A stretch of DNA of 45,862 nt from JAZDEU01 sp043808545 (GTDB lineage Bacteria; Patescibacteriota; Patescibacteriia; JAZDEU01). The stretch's first letter is position 1. Each line of letters opens with the position of its first letter. A program made the translations under genes and the position numbers. The stretch is from contig JAZDEU010000020.1 in assembly GCA_043808545.1 (NCBI GenBank), forward strand, positions 1 to 45,862. The letters are read 5' to 3'. Of the stretch, positions 1 to 7,876 are shown piece by piece. A model generated the notes under the pieces. It was not told where the DNA came from, made no database searches, and saw only the letters and a program-made list of their open reading frames with translations.

Positions 1-89
1 TCGAATGACTTTCTTTTTAACACAGTTCTTGCGTCAGCAAACTTGAACAATTTCAAGATTTTGGTGAGGCAGGAACAGCGCTAAACAGA

Positions 90-281
90 TTGGGTAAGGG
101 AGATTTTAATTTGTTGCTAATTGTGCATACAGGTCTAATAACTTCTCCTGGAGTAACCAAAAAAGATTTTTCCGCATGGGAGATGGCTTTCAATTATCCA
201 TTTAAACTTTTGCCAGCGTTGCCATTATATTTAGCCGTTGGTAGGGAGTGGCGGGAGGCAATGCAAGTAAAAGCAAAGTAA
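90..281 (+). CDS. C-terminal part of an unrecognised protein, possibly frameshifted
   Basis: The frame is open from about position 21 and ends at the TAA at 279-281. The only candidate start is a TTG at 90 with no ribosome binding site, so this is more likely the end of a longer gene than a 63-residue protein. Frame 1 (positions 1-84) also reads as a protein end (SNDFLFNTVLASANLNNF...). The two could be one gene with a frameshift near positions 40-60. I do not recognise the family. A terminator follows directly, which supports transcription on + across this end. Confidence 0.35.
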   Translation: MGKGDFNLLLIVHTGLITSPGVTKKDFSAWEMAFNYPFKLLPALPLYLAVGREWREAMQVKAK

Positions 282-309
282 TTTAACAGCAGAATATACA
301 GCCTTTTAC

Positions 310-341
310 AGCCTTTTGATATTTATCAGAAGGCTTTTTTT
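310..341 (+). terminator. Intrinsic terminator
   Basis: The 12-bp arms AGCCTTTTGATA (310-321) and TATCAGAAGGCT (324-335), with one G-T pair and a 2-nt loop, are followed by a T run (336-341). It closes the + gene ending at 281 and lies just past the end of the convergent minus-strand gene at 354. Confidence 0.8.
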
Positions 342-353
342 ATCCTCAGTTTT

Positions 354-1346
354 TTAAAAAGGGAGAACTTTATCAATCGTCTTCACTCTTAATAATATCA
401 TCACTAGTCTATCAATTCCAAGCGCGTTGCCTCCTGCTTTACCGATAAAATTTAATTTTTCGCATAATTCATAATCAATCGGAAGTTCTGGTTTGCCAAA
501 TTTTTCGCGTTCGCGATTTTCGTGCTGGAACCGCGCGAGTTGTTCTTTGCCATCTGTTAATTCTGAAAAGCCATTGCATAGTTCTATTTCGTTTATGTAT
601 AACTCAAATCTTTCGGCTAATAGTGGATTATTTTTTTTCAGTTTTGCTAAACACGCGAGAGGAGCGGGGTAATCAATTAAGAAGAATGGTGTTTTGGGCA
701 ATTTAGGTTCTATCTCATTTAAGAATAGTAAATTAAAGCATTGCTCATAGTTTAAATTTCTATCTTTGCTGTATCCGCGCGAGTGAACAATTTTTGTGAA
801 CACTGGCAATTTTAATTCTTCTACTTTATCAATTTTTGAATATTTTTTAAAAAGAGCGGATATCTTTAAGCGGGGAAATGGCGTTGTATAGACAGGTTTA
901 AAAACTGTCTCTACATTTGCGGATAGAAAATCTATCAAATTTTCTGTATCTTTCATAACATCGTTATAATCAGCATTTTTGCGATACCATTCAAGCATTG
1001 TAAATTCTATGCTATGTATCCCAGTATATTCTTCTCCATCGCGAAATACTTTTGTGATAGTGAAAATATTATTCATTTCTTGAAGCGAGAGCAGTTTTTT
1101 CATTGAAAATTCAGGTGAGGTGATTAGGTATTTTTTTATTTTGCGATTTTGTAGAGACGCAAAATTTTGCGTCTCTACGGTCGCAGGGTGAATTTCAGTT
1201 TCTAAAATATTAAGATTTGGAGATAGATCAGGGCAATTAACTAAAATAGGAGTTTCAACTTCAAAAAAATCGTTTTTATTAAACCATTCTCTTATATTTG
1301 CTAATATTTTAGCGCGAGTTATTAGATTGGATGTTTTTTGTTGCAT
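354..1346 (-). CDS. epmA: EpmA/GenX-like elongation factor P lysine ligase (class II LysRS paralogue)
   Basis: The protein has 330 residues, close to the roughly 325 of EpmA, and lacks the N-terminal OB anticodon-binding domain of true LysRS. Class II motif 2 is clear at residues 101-121 (FRDGEEYTGIHSIEFTMLEW), and motif 3 is near the C-terminus (GGNALGIDRL, about 308-317). Family members activate lysine or beta-lysine and attach it to EF-P. No efp or epmB is nearby, so the substrate is an inference. Residues 57-67 (VETQNFASLQN) are encoded by a perfect 28-bp palindromic repeat at 1151-1178, inserted in frame. The ATG at 1346 has no Shine-Dalgarno sequence; the divergent pilin promoter overlaps it. 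Confidence 0.85.
   Translation of the reverse strand: MQQKTSNLITRAKILANIREWFNKNDFFEVETPILVNCPDLSPNLNILETEIHPATVETQNFASLQNRKIKKYLITSPEFSMKKLLSLQEMNNIFTITKVFRDGEEYTGIHSIEFTMLEWYRKNADYNDVMKDTENLIDFLSANVETVFKPVYTTPFPRLKISALFKKYSKIDKVEELKLPVFTKIVHSRGYSKDRNLNYEQCFNLLFLNEIEPKLPKTPFFLIDYPAPLACLAKLKKNNPLLAERFELYINEIELCNGFSELTDGKEQLARFQHENREREKFGKPELPIDYELCEKLNFIGKAGGNALGIDRLVMILLRVKTIDKVLPF
1151..1178. repeat. 28-bp perfect palindrome inside epmA
   Basis: The ends GTAGAGACGC and GCGTCTCTAC surround the palindromic centre AAAATTTT. The same ends occur around a different palindromic centre at 6430-6457 inside folA. Here the reading starts GTA GAG ACG, one of the two phases without a stop codon. Confidence 0.85.
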
Positions 1347-1370
1347 AAAGATTGTTGTATGTGGTATAAT
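1341..1370 (+). promoter_or_regulatory. Promoter for the pilin operon
   Basis: An extended -10 (TG at 1362-1363, TATAAT at 1365-1370) lies 18 bp after a weak -35 TTGCAT (1341-1346). It reads toward the pilin genes with a leader of about 80 nt. The leader contains short AT-rich near-repeats (AGTATAAAGTAT; ATGAATCAG, 1377-1455). Confidence 0.55.
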
Positions 1371-1456
1371 ATTAGTATAAAGTATTTAGTATAAAGTATC
1401 AAGGAGACTGAATCATGAATCAGAAATTATGAATTAAGAATTATGAATCAGGAATC

Positions 1457-1903
1457 ATGAATAAAGATATGAAAAAAATAATTTTGTGTATAATTGTTCT
1501 ATTTTTAGCTAGTTATTTTTGCGTTCGCGGAAATTATTTAAAGGCTGAGGAATCTGCGGAAACAACAAAAGGTCTTTTAGAGGAATATAATACGAAAAAA
1601 GTTTTGCAAGAAGGGATAGGAAGCAATTTCCCTACAAGCGAAACTGTTACAGAAGATTCTTTATATATAACAATAGGCAAAATGATAGATGTAATATTAG
1701 GGCTTGTTGGAGTCTTACTTATAATTTTAGTTATATATGGAGGATATTTATGGTTTTCCGCTGATGGGAATGAAGAGCAGATAGGTAAAGCGAAGGCGTA
1801 TATAATGAATGCAATTATAGGTCTTGCTATAGTTTTAATGGCATATATGTTTACTTCTTATGTTATGACTAGAATTAGCGGGGATATAGGGAAATTGACT
1901 TAA
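1457..1903 (+). CDS. T4SS pilin-like two-TM protein (TrbC/VirB2-like, PF18895 type)
   Basis: 148 residues. A signal-like hydrophobic N-terminus (ILCIIVLFLASYFCV) is followed by a polar region with a GLLEEYNTKKVLQEG stretch and two C-terminal hydrophobic segments (about 75-95 and 115-135). They are separated by the hallmark YGGYLWFSADGNEEQIGKAK, where a G-[YF]-L-W-x-[ST]-A-x-GNEEQ pattern is typical of CPR T4SS-pilin family proteins. It probably forms a pilin or small membrane assembly, but no VirB4 or other secretion genes are in the window. It is followed 7 bp later by a paralogue. Confidence 0.75.
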   Translation: MNKDMKKIILCIIVLFLASYFCVRGNYLKAEESAETTKGLLEEYNTKKVLQEGIGSNFPTSETVTEDSLYITIGKMIDVILGLVGVLLIILVIYGGYLWFSADGNEEQIGKAKAYIMNAIIGLAIVLMAYMFTSYVMTRISGDIGKLT

Positions 1904-1910
1904 TATTTTT

Positions 1911-2384
1911 ATGAAAAAAAATAATATTTTTAAAGAATTATCTATTTTTTTAATTATTTTTGTTTTATTTTTTGTTTCTTTTAATAATTTTTGCAAAGCA
2001 GAAGAAGAAAAAAAACAATGGGAAACTGCTTTGGAAACTGTTGTTGGACAAACAGAATATAAGCCAGTTGATAGTGAGACAAATTTAACAAAGCAAATTG
2101 CCAATATTATAAAAATTTTTCTTAGCTTGCTAGGAATAATTTTTGTTCTTTTCACGATTTACGCGGGTTTTTTATGGATGACTGCGGAAGGGAATGATGA
2201 GCAGGTAGCGAAATCAAAGATGATTATTAAGAATTGTATAAATTGTATAATAGGGTTGATGATAGCTTTATCCGCTTACGCGATTACTTATTATGTGACT
2301 GAAAATATAATACAAGTAACGAAGGAAGAGGGGGGGATAAAAAATAAAAATACTTGGTCGCCATTTAAAAAATATGAAAAGTAG
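1911..2384 (+). CDS. T4SS pilin-like two-TM protein, second copy
   Basis: 157 residues with the same architecture as its upstream neighbour: a signal-like N-terminus, a polar region, then two hydrophobic segments around YAGFLWMTAEGNDEQVAKSK. The tandem paralogues diverge strongly outside this motif, so the duplication is old or the two have different roles. Its last 11 bases overlap the start of hypD in another frame, which suggests one transcript and coupled translation. Confidence 0.75.
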   Translation: MKKNNIFKELSIFLIIFVLFFVSFNNFCKAEEEKKQWETALETVVGQTEYKPVDSETNLTKQIANIIKIFLSLLGIIFVLFTIYAGFLWMTAEGNDEQVAKSKMIIKNCINCIIGLMIALSAYAITYYVTENIIQVTKEEGGIKNKNTWSPFKKYEK

Positions 2385-3435
2385 TGAAAAGTATTTGAAT
2401 AAAATAAATGATTTAGCTAAAAAGATAAAGCGTAACATAAAATTAATGGAAGTATGCGGAACTCATACGCAGGTTATAGCGCAATACGGGATTAAAAATG
2501 TTTTGCCTTCTAATATTAAATTAGTTTCAGGGCCTGGGTGTCCTGTTTGCGTAACTGCGAAATCTGACATTGATAATGTTGTTGCAATGGCGTTATCAGG
2601 AATTCCTATTTTCGCTTATGGCGATATCATCCGTGTGAGAGGAAACGGTTTTAGTCTGGCGGAGGCTAGAGAAATGGGAGCTAGTGTACGGGAAGTTTAT
2701 GGAGCAGAAGAAATTTTTAAATTAAATAAGAAAACAGTTTTTTTTGGCATCGGCTTTGAAACAACCGCTCCTATGACTGCATCTATTATAAAACGGGGCG
2801 CTATGGTTTATTCCGCGCATAAGGCGTTTATTCCCGCCATGAAAGCATTATTGCAAAGCGGGGAAATAAAAATAGACGGATTGATTTCTCCAGGGCATGT
2901 GGCGGCGATAGTTGGCGCGGATGTTTTCAAGGATTTTAAAACTGAAAATAATAAATATATTCCGCAAGTTATCGCTGGGTTTGAGATAGAAGATGTGTTT
3001 AAAGCGATTATACTGCTTTTAAAACAAATCGCGGATGGACGGGCGGAAACAGAGAATGCTTATACAAGAGTAGTTTTGCCAGAGGGAAATATTAAGGCGT
3101 TAAAATTGATAGATGAAGTTTTTGAGGTGGAAGATAGCGAGTGGCGTGGACTAGGAGTGATTCCAAATTCTGGATTTAAGTTGCGAAAAGAGTTTGAAGA
3201 CAGAGATGCGAAAATTATATACGGGGATATAATTACACAGATAGACGCAGATGTGAACACAGATAAACACAGACATGGATGTTTATGCGGTTCGGTGATA
3301 AAAGGTCTTAGTGAACCACAAAATTGTTCACTGTTCGGAAAGTTTTGTACTCCAGAAAATCCGCAAGGACCTTGTATGGTTTCTGTTGAAGGTTCTTGTT
3401 GTGTGGCGTATAAAAATAAGACAGAAAAACAGTGA
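2374..3435 (+). CDS. hypD: Hydrogenase maturation protein HypD
   Basis: 353 residues, full length for HypD. Conserved elements seen are MEVCGTHTQ (Cys28, His31), GPGCPVCVT (Cys56, Cys59), GFETTAP, SPGHVAAI and the Cys-rich C-terminus (CLCG, NCSLFGKFCTP, GPCMVS, GSCC), which in the family carries a [4Fe-4S] cluster. With HypC, HypD builds the Fe(CN)2CO unit of [NiFe] hydrogenases. No hypA, B, C, E, F or hydrogenase gene is present here; it overlaps a pilin gene instead. All key cysteines remain, so it should be functional with partners elsewhere, or serve another Fe-CO/CN role. It ends in TGA, confirming TGA as a stop. Confidence 0.93.
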   Translation: MKSSEKYLNKINDLAKKIKRNIKLMEVCGTHTQVIAQYGIKNVLPSNIKLVSGPGCPVCVTAKSDIDNVVAMALSGIPIFAYGDIIRVRGNGFSLAEAREMGASVREVYGAEEIFKLNKKTVFFGIGFETTAPMTASIIKRGAMVYSAHKAFIPAMKALLQSGEIKIDGLISPGHVAAIVGADVFKDFKTENNKYIPQVIAGFEIEDVFKAIILLLKQIADGRAETENAYTRVVLPEGNIKALKLIDEVFEVEDSEWRGLGVIPNSGFKLRKEFEDRDAKIIYGDIITQIDADVNTDKHRHGCLCGSVIKGLSEPQNCSLFGKFCTPENPQGPCMVSVEGSCCVAYKNKTEKQ

Positions 3436-3529
3436 TATGAAATATTGTTTTTAAAAGTGAAAGATGTTAGAATTATAGTAAATTATCTTAAAAAATTAGT
3501 TTTTAAAATTATTAAAATTATTAAAAAAT

Positions 3530-4966
3530 ATGTTAGAAATAAATCCATATATTTTCAGAGGCTATGATCTGCGCGGGGTTGTAGATAAGGACTTAGATGT
3601 TGATGTAGTAGAGCTGATCGGGAAGGGCTATGGAACTTTTTTACGAAGAAGAAAAATATGTCATGCGGTTTTAGGTCGCGATTGCCGTTTGAGCGGGAAA
3701 AAGTTTTCTGAAGCGATGATCAAGGGAATGACGTCAATGGGCATAAATATTATTGATTTAGGAATGATTATGACGCAGATGATGTATTATGCTCAATATC
3801 GCTATCAGACAAATGGCGGTGTGATAATAACTGCTTCCCATAACCCAGCGAATTATAATGGGATGAAACTCGCAACTGGTTATTCGCAAACAACAGTACA
3901 AGAACAGATGGAAGAGATAAAAAATATAGTATTAATAAAGGATTTTTTTAATTCGGATGAGATTGGCGCAGTTGAGAAGAAAGATGTTACAGAAGATTAT
4001 TATAAAGATTTGCTAAAAAGAGTAAAAATAAAGCGAAATTTTAAAGTAGTTGTTGATTCTAGTTTTGGGACAACTGGAGTGTATATTCCTGAAATATTGA
4101 AGCGCGCGGGTTGCGAAGTGATCGGGAAAAATTTAGAAGTAGACGGAAATTTTCCATTAGGCACTCCTGATCCGACGGAAAAAAAAGTGGTTGACAGAGT
4201 AGCAAAGGCGGTTTTAAAAGAACATGCAGATATTGGGTTGGCTTTTGATGGCGACGGAGATCGCATAGGATTAGTTGATGAAAAAGGAAACATTTTATGG
4301 AATGATGTGTTAGTCGCTATTTTCGCTCAAGAAATTTTAGAAAGATTTCCATGCTCAAAGATTGTTTATAATAATTTATGTTCGCAAGTTGTTAGAGAAG
4401 TTATAAAAATGAATAATGGAATTCCTGTTATGTGGAGGACAGGGCATTCGTTTATGAAAGCGAAAATCGCAGAAGTAAAAGCCGTTTTCGGCGGTGAATT
4501 GTCAGGCCATTTCTTTTTTGCGGATAATTTTTACGGTCATGACGATGGAGCTTATGCCGCTTTAAGATTGCTTGAATATTTTTCAGAAAAGGATAAAACC
4601 GTGGGGCAAGTGTATGAGAATTTTCCAAAATATATTTCTTCTCCAGAAATAAAAATCGGATGCCCGGACGATAAGAAGGTCGCTGTTATAAAGAATTTAT
4701 CCATCAAATTTAAAGAAGATTTTCCAGATGCGAAAATTACGGATGATACGATTATTCCTAATGATGACGCGATAAGAGCGGATTTTGAAGATGGGATGAT
4801 GATATTCAGATATTCGCAGAATGGTCCGTATATAACTGTAAAATTTGAGGCAAAGGATGAAAAGATTTATGAGGAGAGGAAAAAATACGTGAGAGATATT
4901 TTAAAGAGTTATCCTGATATGATTTGGGAAGGTGAGCTTTGCGTTAATTTAGAATCATTGGAATAG
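3530..4966 (+). CDS. manB: Phosphomannomutase/phosphoglucomutase
   Basis: 478 residues of the alpha-D-phosphohexomutase superfamily. The phosphoserine loop is TASHNPANYNGMK (Ser103), the Mg site is DGDGDR (240-245), the sugar-specificity loop is GGELSGHFFF, and the C-terminal phosphate-binding segment RYSQNGPYITVKFEA is intact. It interconverts hexose 6-phosphate and 1-phosphate for nucleotide-sugar and surface-glycan synthesis. Whether mannose or glucose is preferred cannot be read from sequence (the GEMSGH/GELSGH loop fits dual-specificity enzymes). The ATG at 3530 follows an AT-rich leader without a Shine-Dalgarno sequence. Confidence 0.93.
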   Translation: MLEINPYIFRGYDLRGVVDKDLDVDVVELIGKGYGTFLRRRKICHAVLGRDCRLSGKKFSEAMIKGMTSMGINIIDLGMIMTQMMYYAQYRYQTNGGVIITASHNPANYNGMKLATGYSQTTVQEQMEEIKNIVLIKDFFNSDEIGAVEKKDVTEDYYKDLLKRVKIKRNFKVVVDSSFGTTGVYIPEILKRAGCEVIGKNLEVDGNFPLGTPDPTEKKVVDRVAKAVLKEHADIGLAFDGDGDRIGLVDEKGNILWNDVLVAIFAQEILERFPCSKIVYNNLCSQVVREVIKMNNGIPVMWRTGHSFMKAKIAEVKAVFGGELSGHFFFADNFYGHDDGAYAALRLLEYFSEKDKTVGQVYENFPKYISSPEIKIGCPDDKKVAVIKNLSIKFKEDFPDAKITDDTIIPNDDAIRADFEDGMMIFRYSQNGPYITVKFEAKDEKIYEERKKYVRDILKSYPDMIWEGELCVNLESLE

Positions 4967-4978
4967 TAAATTAGCATA

Positions 4979-5557
4979 TTATAATTTAGTGATAATTTTG
5001 TCTAACTGTTTGTATAATTCTTTTTCACTCCCGTTATTGTCTATAATAAAATCCGCGGTTTTTCCGATTTTTGGAATCTCGCTCTCTACTTTGCTTTTTT
5101 CGTCTCGCTTGAACTGGGCAAGAGTTTTTTTATTGTCATCGGAATTTTCTCTGCGTTTTTTTATCCTTTCAAGGCGGATATCAATATTAGCCGTTACATA
5201 AATTAGTTTGAAATTTTTTAGTTTTTTAAGATATAGAAGCTCGGGTGATCTTCTTATTCCGTCTATTATGATTAGATTGCGCCTATCTTTTTTTGCATCC
5301 TCGCATAAGACTTTTGAAAATAAATCATTACCAAAAGATTTTCTTAGAGCTTTGGATAAAGTTTGGATATTTTCTCTTGATTGCTCTATATATAATCGAT
5401 CTAAAATATCCCGTAACATTGTTGAAAATCGGTAATAACTCGCGTTATATTTTTTAATTAAGTATTTGCATGATGTCCCTTTGCCTCCAGCGAGTTCTCC
5501 GACGAAACCTAAGATTATTTTTTTATTTTGCATATAAATTTTATTATATCTTGACAT
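4979..5557 (-). CDS. P-loop (deoxy)nucleoside monophosphate or dephospho-CoA kinase-like protein
   Basis: 192 residues. The Walker A region GELAGGKGTS (about 19-28) is of the adenylate/dNMP/dephospho-CoA kinase type. IIIDGIRRSPEL resembles a substrate-binding DGxR segment, and a lid-like IRLERIKKRRE is followed by a C-terminal KTADFIIDNNGS typical of dephospho-CoA and related kinases. The adjacent ndk, folA, thyA and deaminase genes make a dNMP kinase role attractive, but that is inferred. An internal ATG (MQNKK, residue 9) is an equally good start; neither has a Shine-Dalgarno sequence. It is divergent from ndk. Confidence 0.6.
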   Translation of the reverse strand: MSRYNKIYMQNKKIILGFVGELAGGKGTSCKYLIKKYNASYYRFSTMLRDILDRLYIEQSRENIQTLSKALRKSFGNDLFSKVLCEDAKKDRRNLIIIDGIRRSPELLYLKKLKNFKLIYVTANIDIRLERIKKRRENSDDNKKTLAQFKRDEKSKVESEIPKIGKTADFIIDNNGSEKELYKQLDKIITKL

Positions 5558-5601
5558 TTTTATGAAAATTTGGTTAGATTATAGGATATCTTGCTCTTTA
5601 C

Positions 5602-5641
5602 AGGGTTTTTCTCACATAACAGTAACCCTTTTTATAGGAGG
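5602..5641 (+). promoter_or_regulatory. Leader hairpin and strong Shine-Dalgarno before ndk
   Basis: AGGGTT (5602-5607) can pair with AACCCT (5624-5629), followed by five T, which is terminator-like. AGGAGG at 5636-5641 then sits 8 nt before the TTG start at 5650. Most genes here lack such a site, so it decides the ndk start. The hairpin could be an attenuator, which is speculative. Confidence 0.45.
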
Positions 5642-5649
5642 ATAAGGCA

Positions 5650-6093
5650 TTGGGAAAAGAAAGGACACTGGTAATTATTAAGCCCCATATTTTTTTGGAT
5701 AACGACGCGCAAAAAGTTAGTTTAATAATTGGGGATATTTTGCGCAGATATTTAGAACGTAGGTTGTCAGTTGTCGCCGTGAATTCGTTTTGTATGGATC
5801 GTGATGCAGTGGCAGGATTTTATCAAGAACACAATGGGCGGCCGTTCTTTAATGATTTAATAAATGCAATGATTGCAGCTCCAAGTTTTTTCATTGTTTT
5901 AGAAGGAGAATACGCTGTTCAGAAGGTGCGCAGTATCAACGGAGCAACAAATCCATTGGAAGCCGCGCAAGGGACATTGCGGCGGGATTATGGGCGGATG
6001 GAAAAGGGACCGAATAATGCAGTTCACGGATCCGATTCAGTAGAAAGCGCAGAAAGGGAAATAGCATGTTTTTTTCCTGAATTAGCTAGGTAA
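5650..6093 (+). CDS. ndk: Nucleoside diphosphate kinase
   Basis: 147 residues starting at TTG, fixed by the AGGAGG 8 nt upstream. It begins ERTLVIIKPHIF (family ERTxxIIKPD), has INGATNPLEAAQGTLRRDYG, and carries the active-site histidine in NAVHGSDS (His126), which is phosphorylated during the ping-pong transfer between NTPs and NDPs. The usual Asp of KPD is His-Ile-Phe here, a small departure. It supplies dNTPs beside folA, thyA and the deaminases. Codon choice appears more GC-rich than in the neighbours. It is flanked by its own leader and terminator, so it is probably monocistronic. Confidence 0.92.
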   Translation: MGKERTLVIIKPHIFLDNDAQKVSLIIGDILRRYLERRLSVVAVNSFCMDRDAVAGFYQEHNGRPFFNDLINAMIAAPSFFIVLEGEYAVQKVRSINGATNPLEAAQGTLRRDYGRMEKGPNNAVHGSDSVESAEREIACFFPELAR

Positions 6094-6116
6094 TTTTTCC
6101 TCACATTTTTTTATCC

Positions 6117-6156
6117 AAGGGGATTGCTTACAAAAAGCTTTCCCCTTATTTTTTTA
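6117..6156 (+). terminator. Intrinsic terminator of ndk
   Basis: AAGGGGATTGCTT (6117-6129) pairs with AAGCTTTCCCCTT (6135-6147) apart from a two-base central mismatch, followed by ATTTTTTTAT. Confidence 0.75.
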
Positions 6157-6169
6157 TAATTACGTGTAA

Positions 6170-6214
6170 AAATCCCCCTAACCCCCTTTTATAAAGGGGG
6201 AACTATGGGGATTT
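6170..6214. repeat. Nested double palindrome at the 3' end of folA
   Basis: The outer arms AAATCCCC (6170-6177) and GGGGATTT (6207-6214) enclose an inner hairpin ACCCCCTTT/AAAGGGGGA (6181-6201). Its right edge overlaps the folA stop codon at 6213-6215. Related C-run/G-run elements occur at about 33107-33135 and 14683-14707. Confidence 0.7.
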
Positions 6215-6713
6215 ATCTCCCCAATTCCACAAATTTATATTTTAATCCATTATATTCGTGTTTTTCTTCGCTTAATATATTTTTAAATTCAGTGTAATCT
6301 GGGAAGAAAGTGTCTGCGTCTTTTGGGGAATCTTCAACAATCGTTAAATATAATTTATCCGCGCAGGGAATCGCTTGGCGGTAAATTTCCCCTCCTCCGA
6401 TTACGAAAATTTCTGGCGGCGCGCTGATTGTAGAGACGCATTGCAATGCGTCTCTACTAATCTGTATCGCCTCATCAAGCGAATTGCAAATATGGCATCC
6501 TTCGGCTTTATAATTTTTATCTCTTGTAATTATAATATTAACTCTATTTGGGAGCGATTTACCGATTGATTCAAAAGTTTTTCTGCCCATTATTACGGGA
6601 TGATTTTCTGTTATTTTTTTAAAATGCTTTAAATCATCTGGAATATTCCAGATTAGTTTATTATTTTTACCAATAGCATTATTTTCCCCTAAAATACAAA
6701 TAACATTTATCAT
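6213..6713 (-). CDS. folA: Dihydrofolate reductase
   Basis: 166 residues. It reads INVICILGENNAIGKNNKLIW with NIPDDLKHFKKITENHPVIMGRKTFESIG (Asp26 is the proton-donor position), VIGGGEIY (NADPH site) and a C-terminal DADTFFPD strand. It regenerates tetrahydrofolate after thymidylate synthase, whose gene lies directly upstream on the same strand. Residues 86-95 (SRDALQCVST) are encoded by a 28-bp palindromic repeat (6430-6457) placed between the strand leading to EAIQI and the IFVIGGGEIY core, so probably in a surface loop. The enzyme should remain active. Confidence 0.93.
   Translation of the reverse strand: MINVICILGENNAIGKNNKLIWNIPDDLKHFKKITENHPVIMGRKTFESIGKSLPNRVNIIITRDKNYKAEGCHICNSLDEAIQISRDALQCVSTISAPPEIFVIGGGEIYRQAIPCADKLYLTIVEDSPKDADTFFPDYTEFKNILSEEKHEYNGLKYKFVELGR
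6430..6457. repeat. 28-bp perfect palindrome inside folA
   Basis: GTAGAGACGC and GCGTCTCTAC flank the centre ATTGCAAT. The ends match the epmA copy but the centre differs and is still palindromic. The translation phase also differs from the epmA copy; both copies use phases that avoid the TAG within the element. Flanking GATT/AATC could lengthen the stem. Confidence 0.85.
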
Positions 6714-6801
6714 ATTTTTGTAGAATAGGTATTTTTTAGAATTAGAAATTAAAAATTGTTTTAAAATTTAAAATTTAAAATTTAAAATTCCCCAAGGTGT
6801 T

Positions 6802-7791
6802 TTAGTATCCTCCGATATTTGCGATTTCAGCTTTTATTGCCGGATGCGGGTCATAGCCTTCAAGTGTAAAGTCTTCATAAGTAAAGTCATCAATATTTTT
6901 TATTTCAGGATTTAATTTCATCGTCGGGAACGGTTTAGGTTCGCGGCTTAATTGTTCGTTGATTTGATCAAAATGGTTGCTATAAATATGCACATCTCCG
7001 AATGTGTGGACAAATTCTCCTATTTCAAGCCCGGTGACTTGCGCTACCATCATAAGAAGTAATGCGTAGCTGGCAATATTAAATGGAACACCTAAGAATA
7101 AATCAGCGCTTCGTTGGTACAGACCTAAATTCAATTTTCCATCTGTGACAGCGAATTGATAAGTTGTATGGCAAAAAGGCGGAACTTCATTTTTATTTTT
7201 TTCTGAAGCCATCGCGTAAATAAAATCAGGATTCCACGCGGAAACGACATAAGATTTTCTATAAGGTTTTTCTTTCAATCCTTGAATTACCCATCCTAAT
7301 TGATCTATTTCTCGTCCGTCGCTTGCTGGCCATCTTCTCCACATTCTGCCATAAATCGTTATAAGATCGCCCCATTTTTTTACAAATTCACTGTCAGTCT
7401 GTTCTTCTTTAATCTTATTTATAAAATATTCCTGCGTCATATCTTTTTCAGGATCGTTTTTCACGCAATGTTTATGATATCTTTTCCATGCCCATTCATC
7501 CCATATATGAACATTCTTATCAACTAAATATTTTATATTAGAATCACCTTTTAAAAACCATAATAATTCTTCAATAATTCCTCGGATAAATACTTTTTTT
7601 GTCGTAAGTAAAGGAAATCCTTTTGTTAAATCAAATCTGATCTGTCGTCCGAAAACGCTTCTTATGAACGGCGGTTCTACGCCTCTCGTTGCATATTGTT
7701 TTAATACCTCAGGCGTGAAAAAAAGTTTTTTATCCGAGCCGTTGTCTTTTATGTCTTTTGCTAAGTTTAGATATTGGTATTCTGGGTGCAT
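6802..7791 (-). CDS. thyA: Thymidylate synthase
   Basis: 329 residues, somewhat longer than the 264 of E. coli ThyA. It has RQIRFDLTKGFPLLTTKKVF, the catalytic Cys207 in PPFCHTTYQF, the arginine/aspartate segment QRSADLFLGVPFNIASYALL and the C-terminal FGDVHIYSNHFDQ dUMP site. It converts dUMP and methylene-THF to dTMP and DHF, consuming the folate that FolA recycles. Extra length lies in residues 100-140 (KRYHKHCVKNDPEKDMTQ), a known variable insert. The gap to folA (6714-6801) has short direct repeats of TAAAATTTAAAAT type. Confidence 0.96.
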   Translation of the reverse strand: MHPEYQYLNLAKDIKDNGSDKKLFFTPEVLKQYATRGVEPPFIRSVFGRQIRFDLTKGFPLLTTKKVFIRGIIEELLWFLKGDSNIKYLVDKNVHIWDEWAWKRYHKHCVKNDPEKDMTQEYFINKIKEEQTDSEFVKKWGDLITIYGRMWRRWPASDGREIDQLGWVIQGLKEKPYRKSYVVSAWNPDFIYAMASEKNKNEVPPFCHTTYQFAVTDGKLNLGLYQRSADLFLGVPFNIASYALLLMMVAQVTGLEIGEFVHTFGDVHIYSNHFDQINEQLSREPKPFPTMKLNPEIKNIDDFTYEDFTLEGYDPHPAIKAEIANIGGY

Positions 7792-7805
7792 AGGGGGTGG
7801 GAGGT

Positions 7806-7874
7806 ATCAAGTATAAAGTATAAAGTATTATGCTTCTAACCACATAATACATAATACTAAATACATAATACTAA
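7806..7874. repeat. AT-rich AGTATAAAGTAT-type repeat
   Basis: Tandem AGTATAAAGTATAAAGTATTATG is followed by inverted CATAATACATAATACTAAAT between thyA and the next gene. The same motif family occurs at 1377-1400 upstream of the pilins. It can fold into a weak stem. It is most likely one of the dispersed repeats of this genome. Confidence 0.5.
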
Positions 7875-7876
7875 TT

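Noticed and set aside
1835..2155. 106-codon minus-strand frame opposite the pilin genes
   Set aside because: Ser/Lys/Ile-rich translation with no family resemblance; the + strand pilin motifs are clear.
5650..6093. ndk as a foreign or contaminating gene because of its strong Shine-Dalgarno and somewhat higher GC
   Set aside because: It sits in a functional nucleotide cluster, and high expression is a simpler explanation for the Shine-Dalgarno and codon choice.
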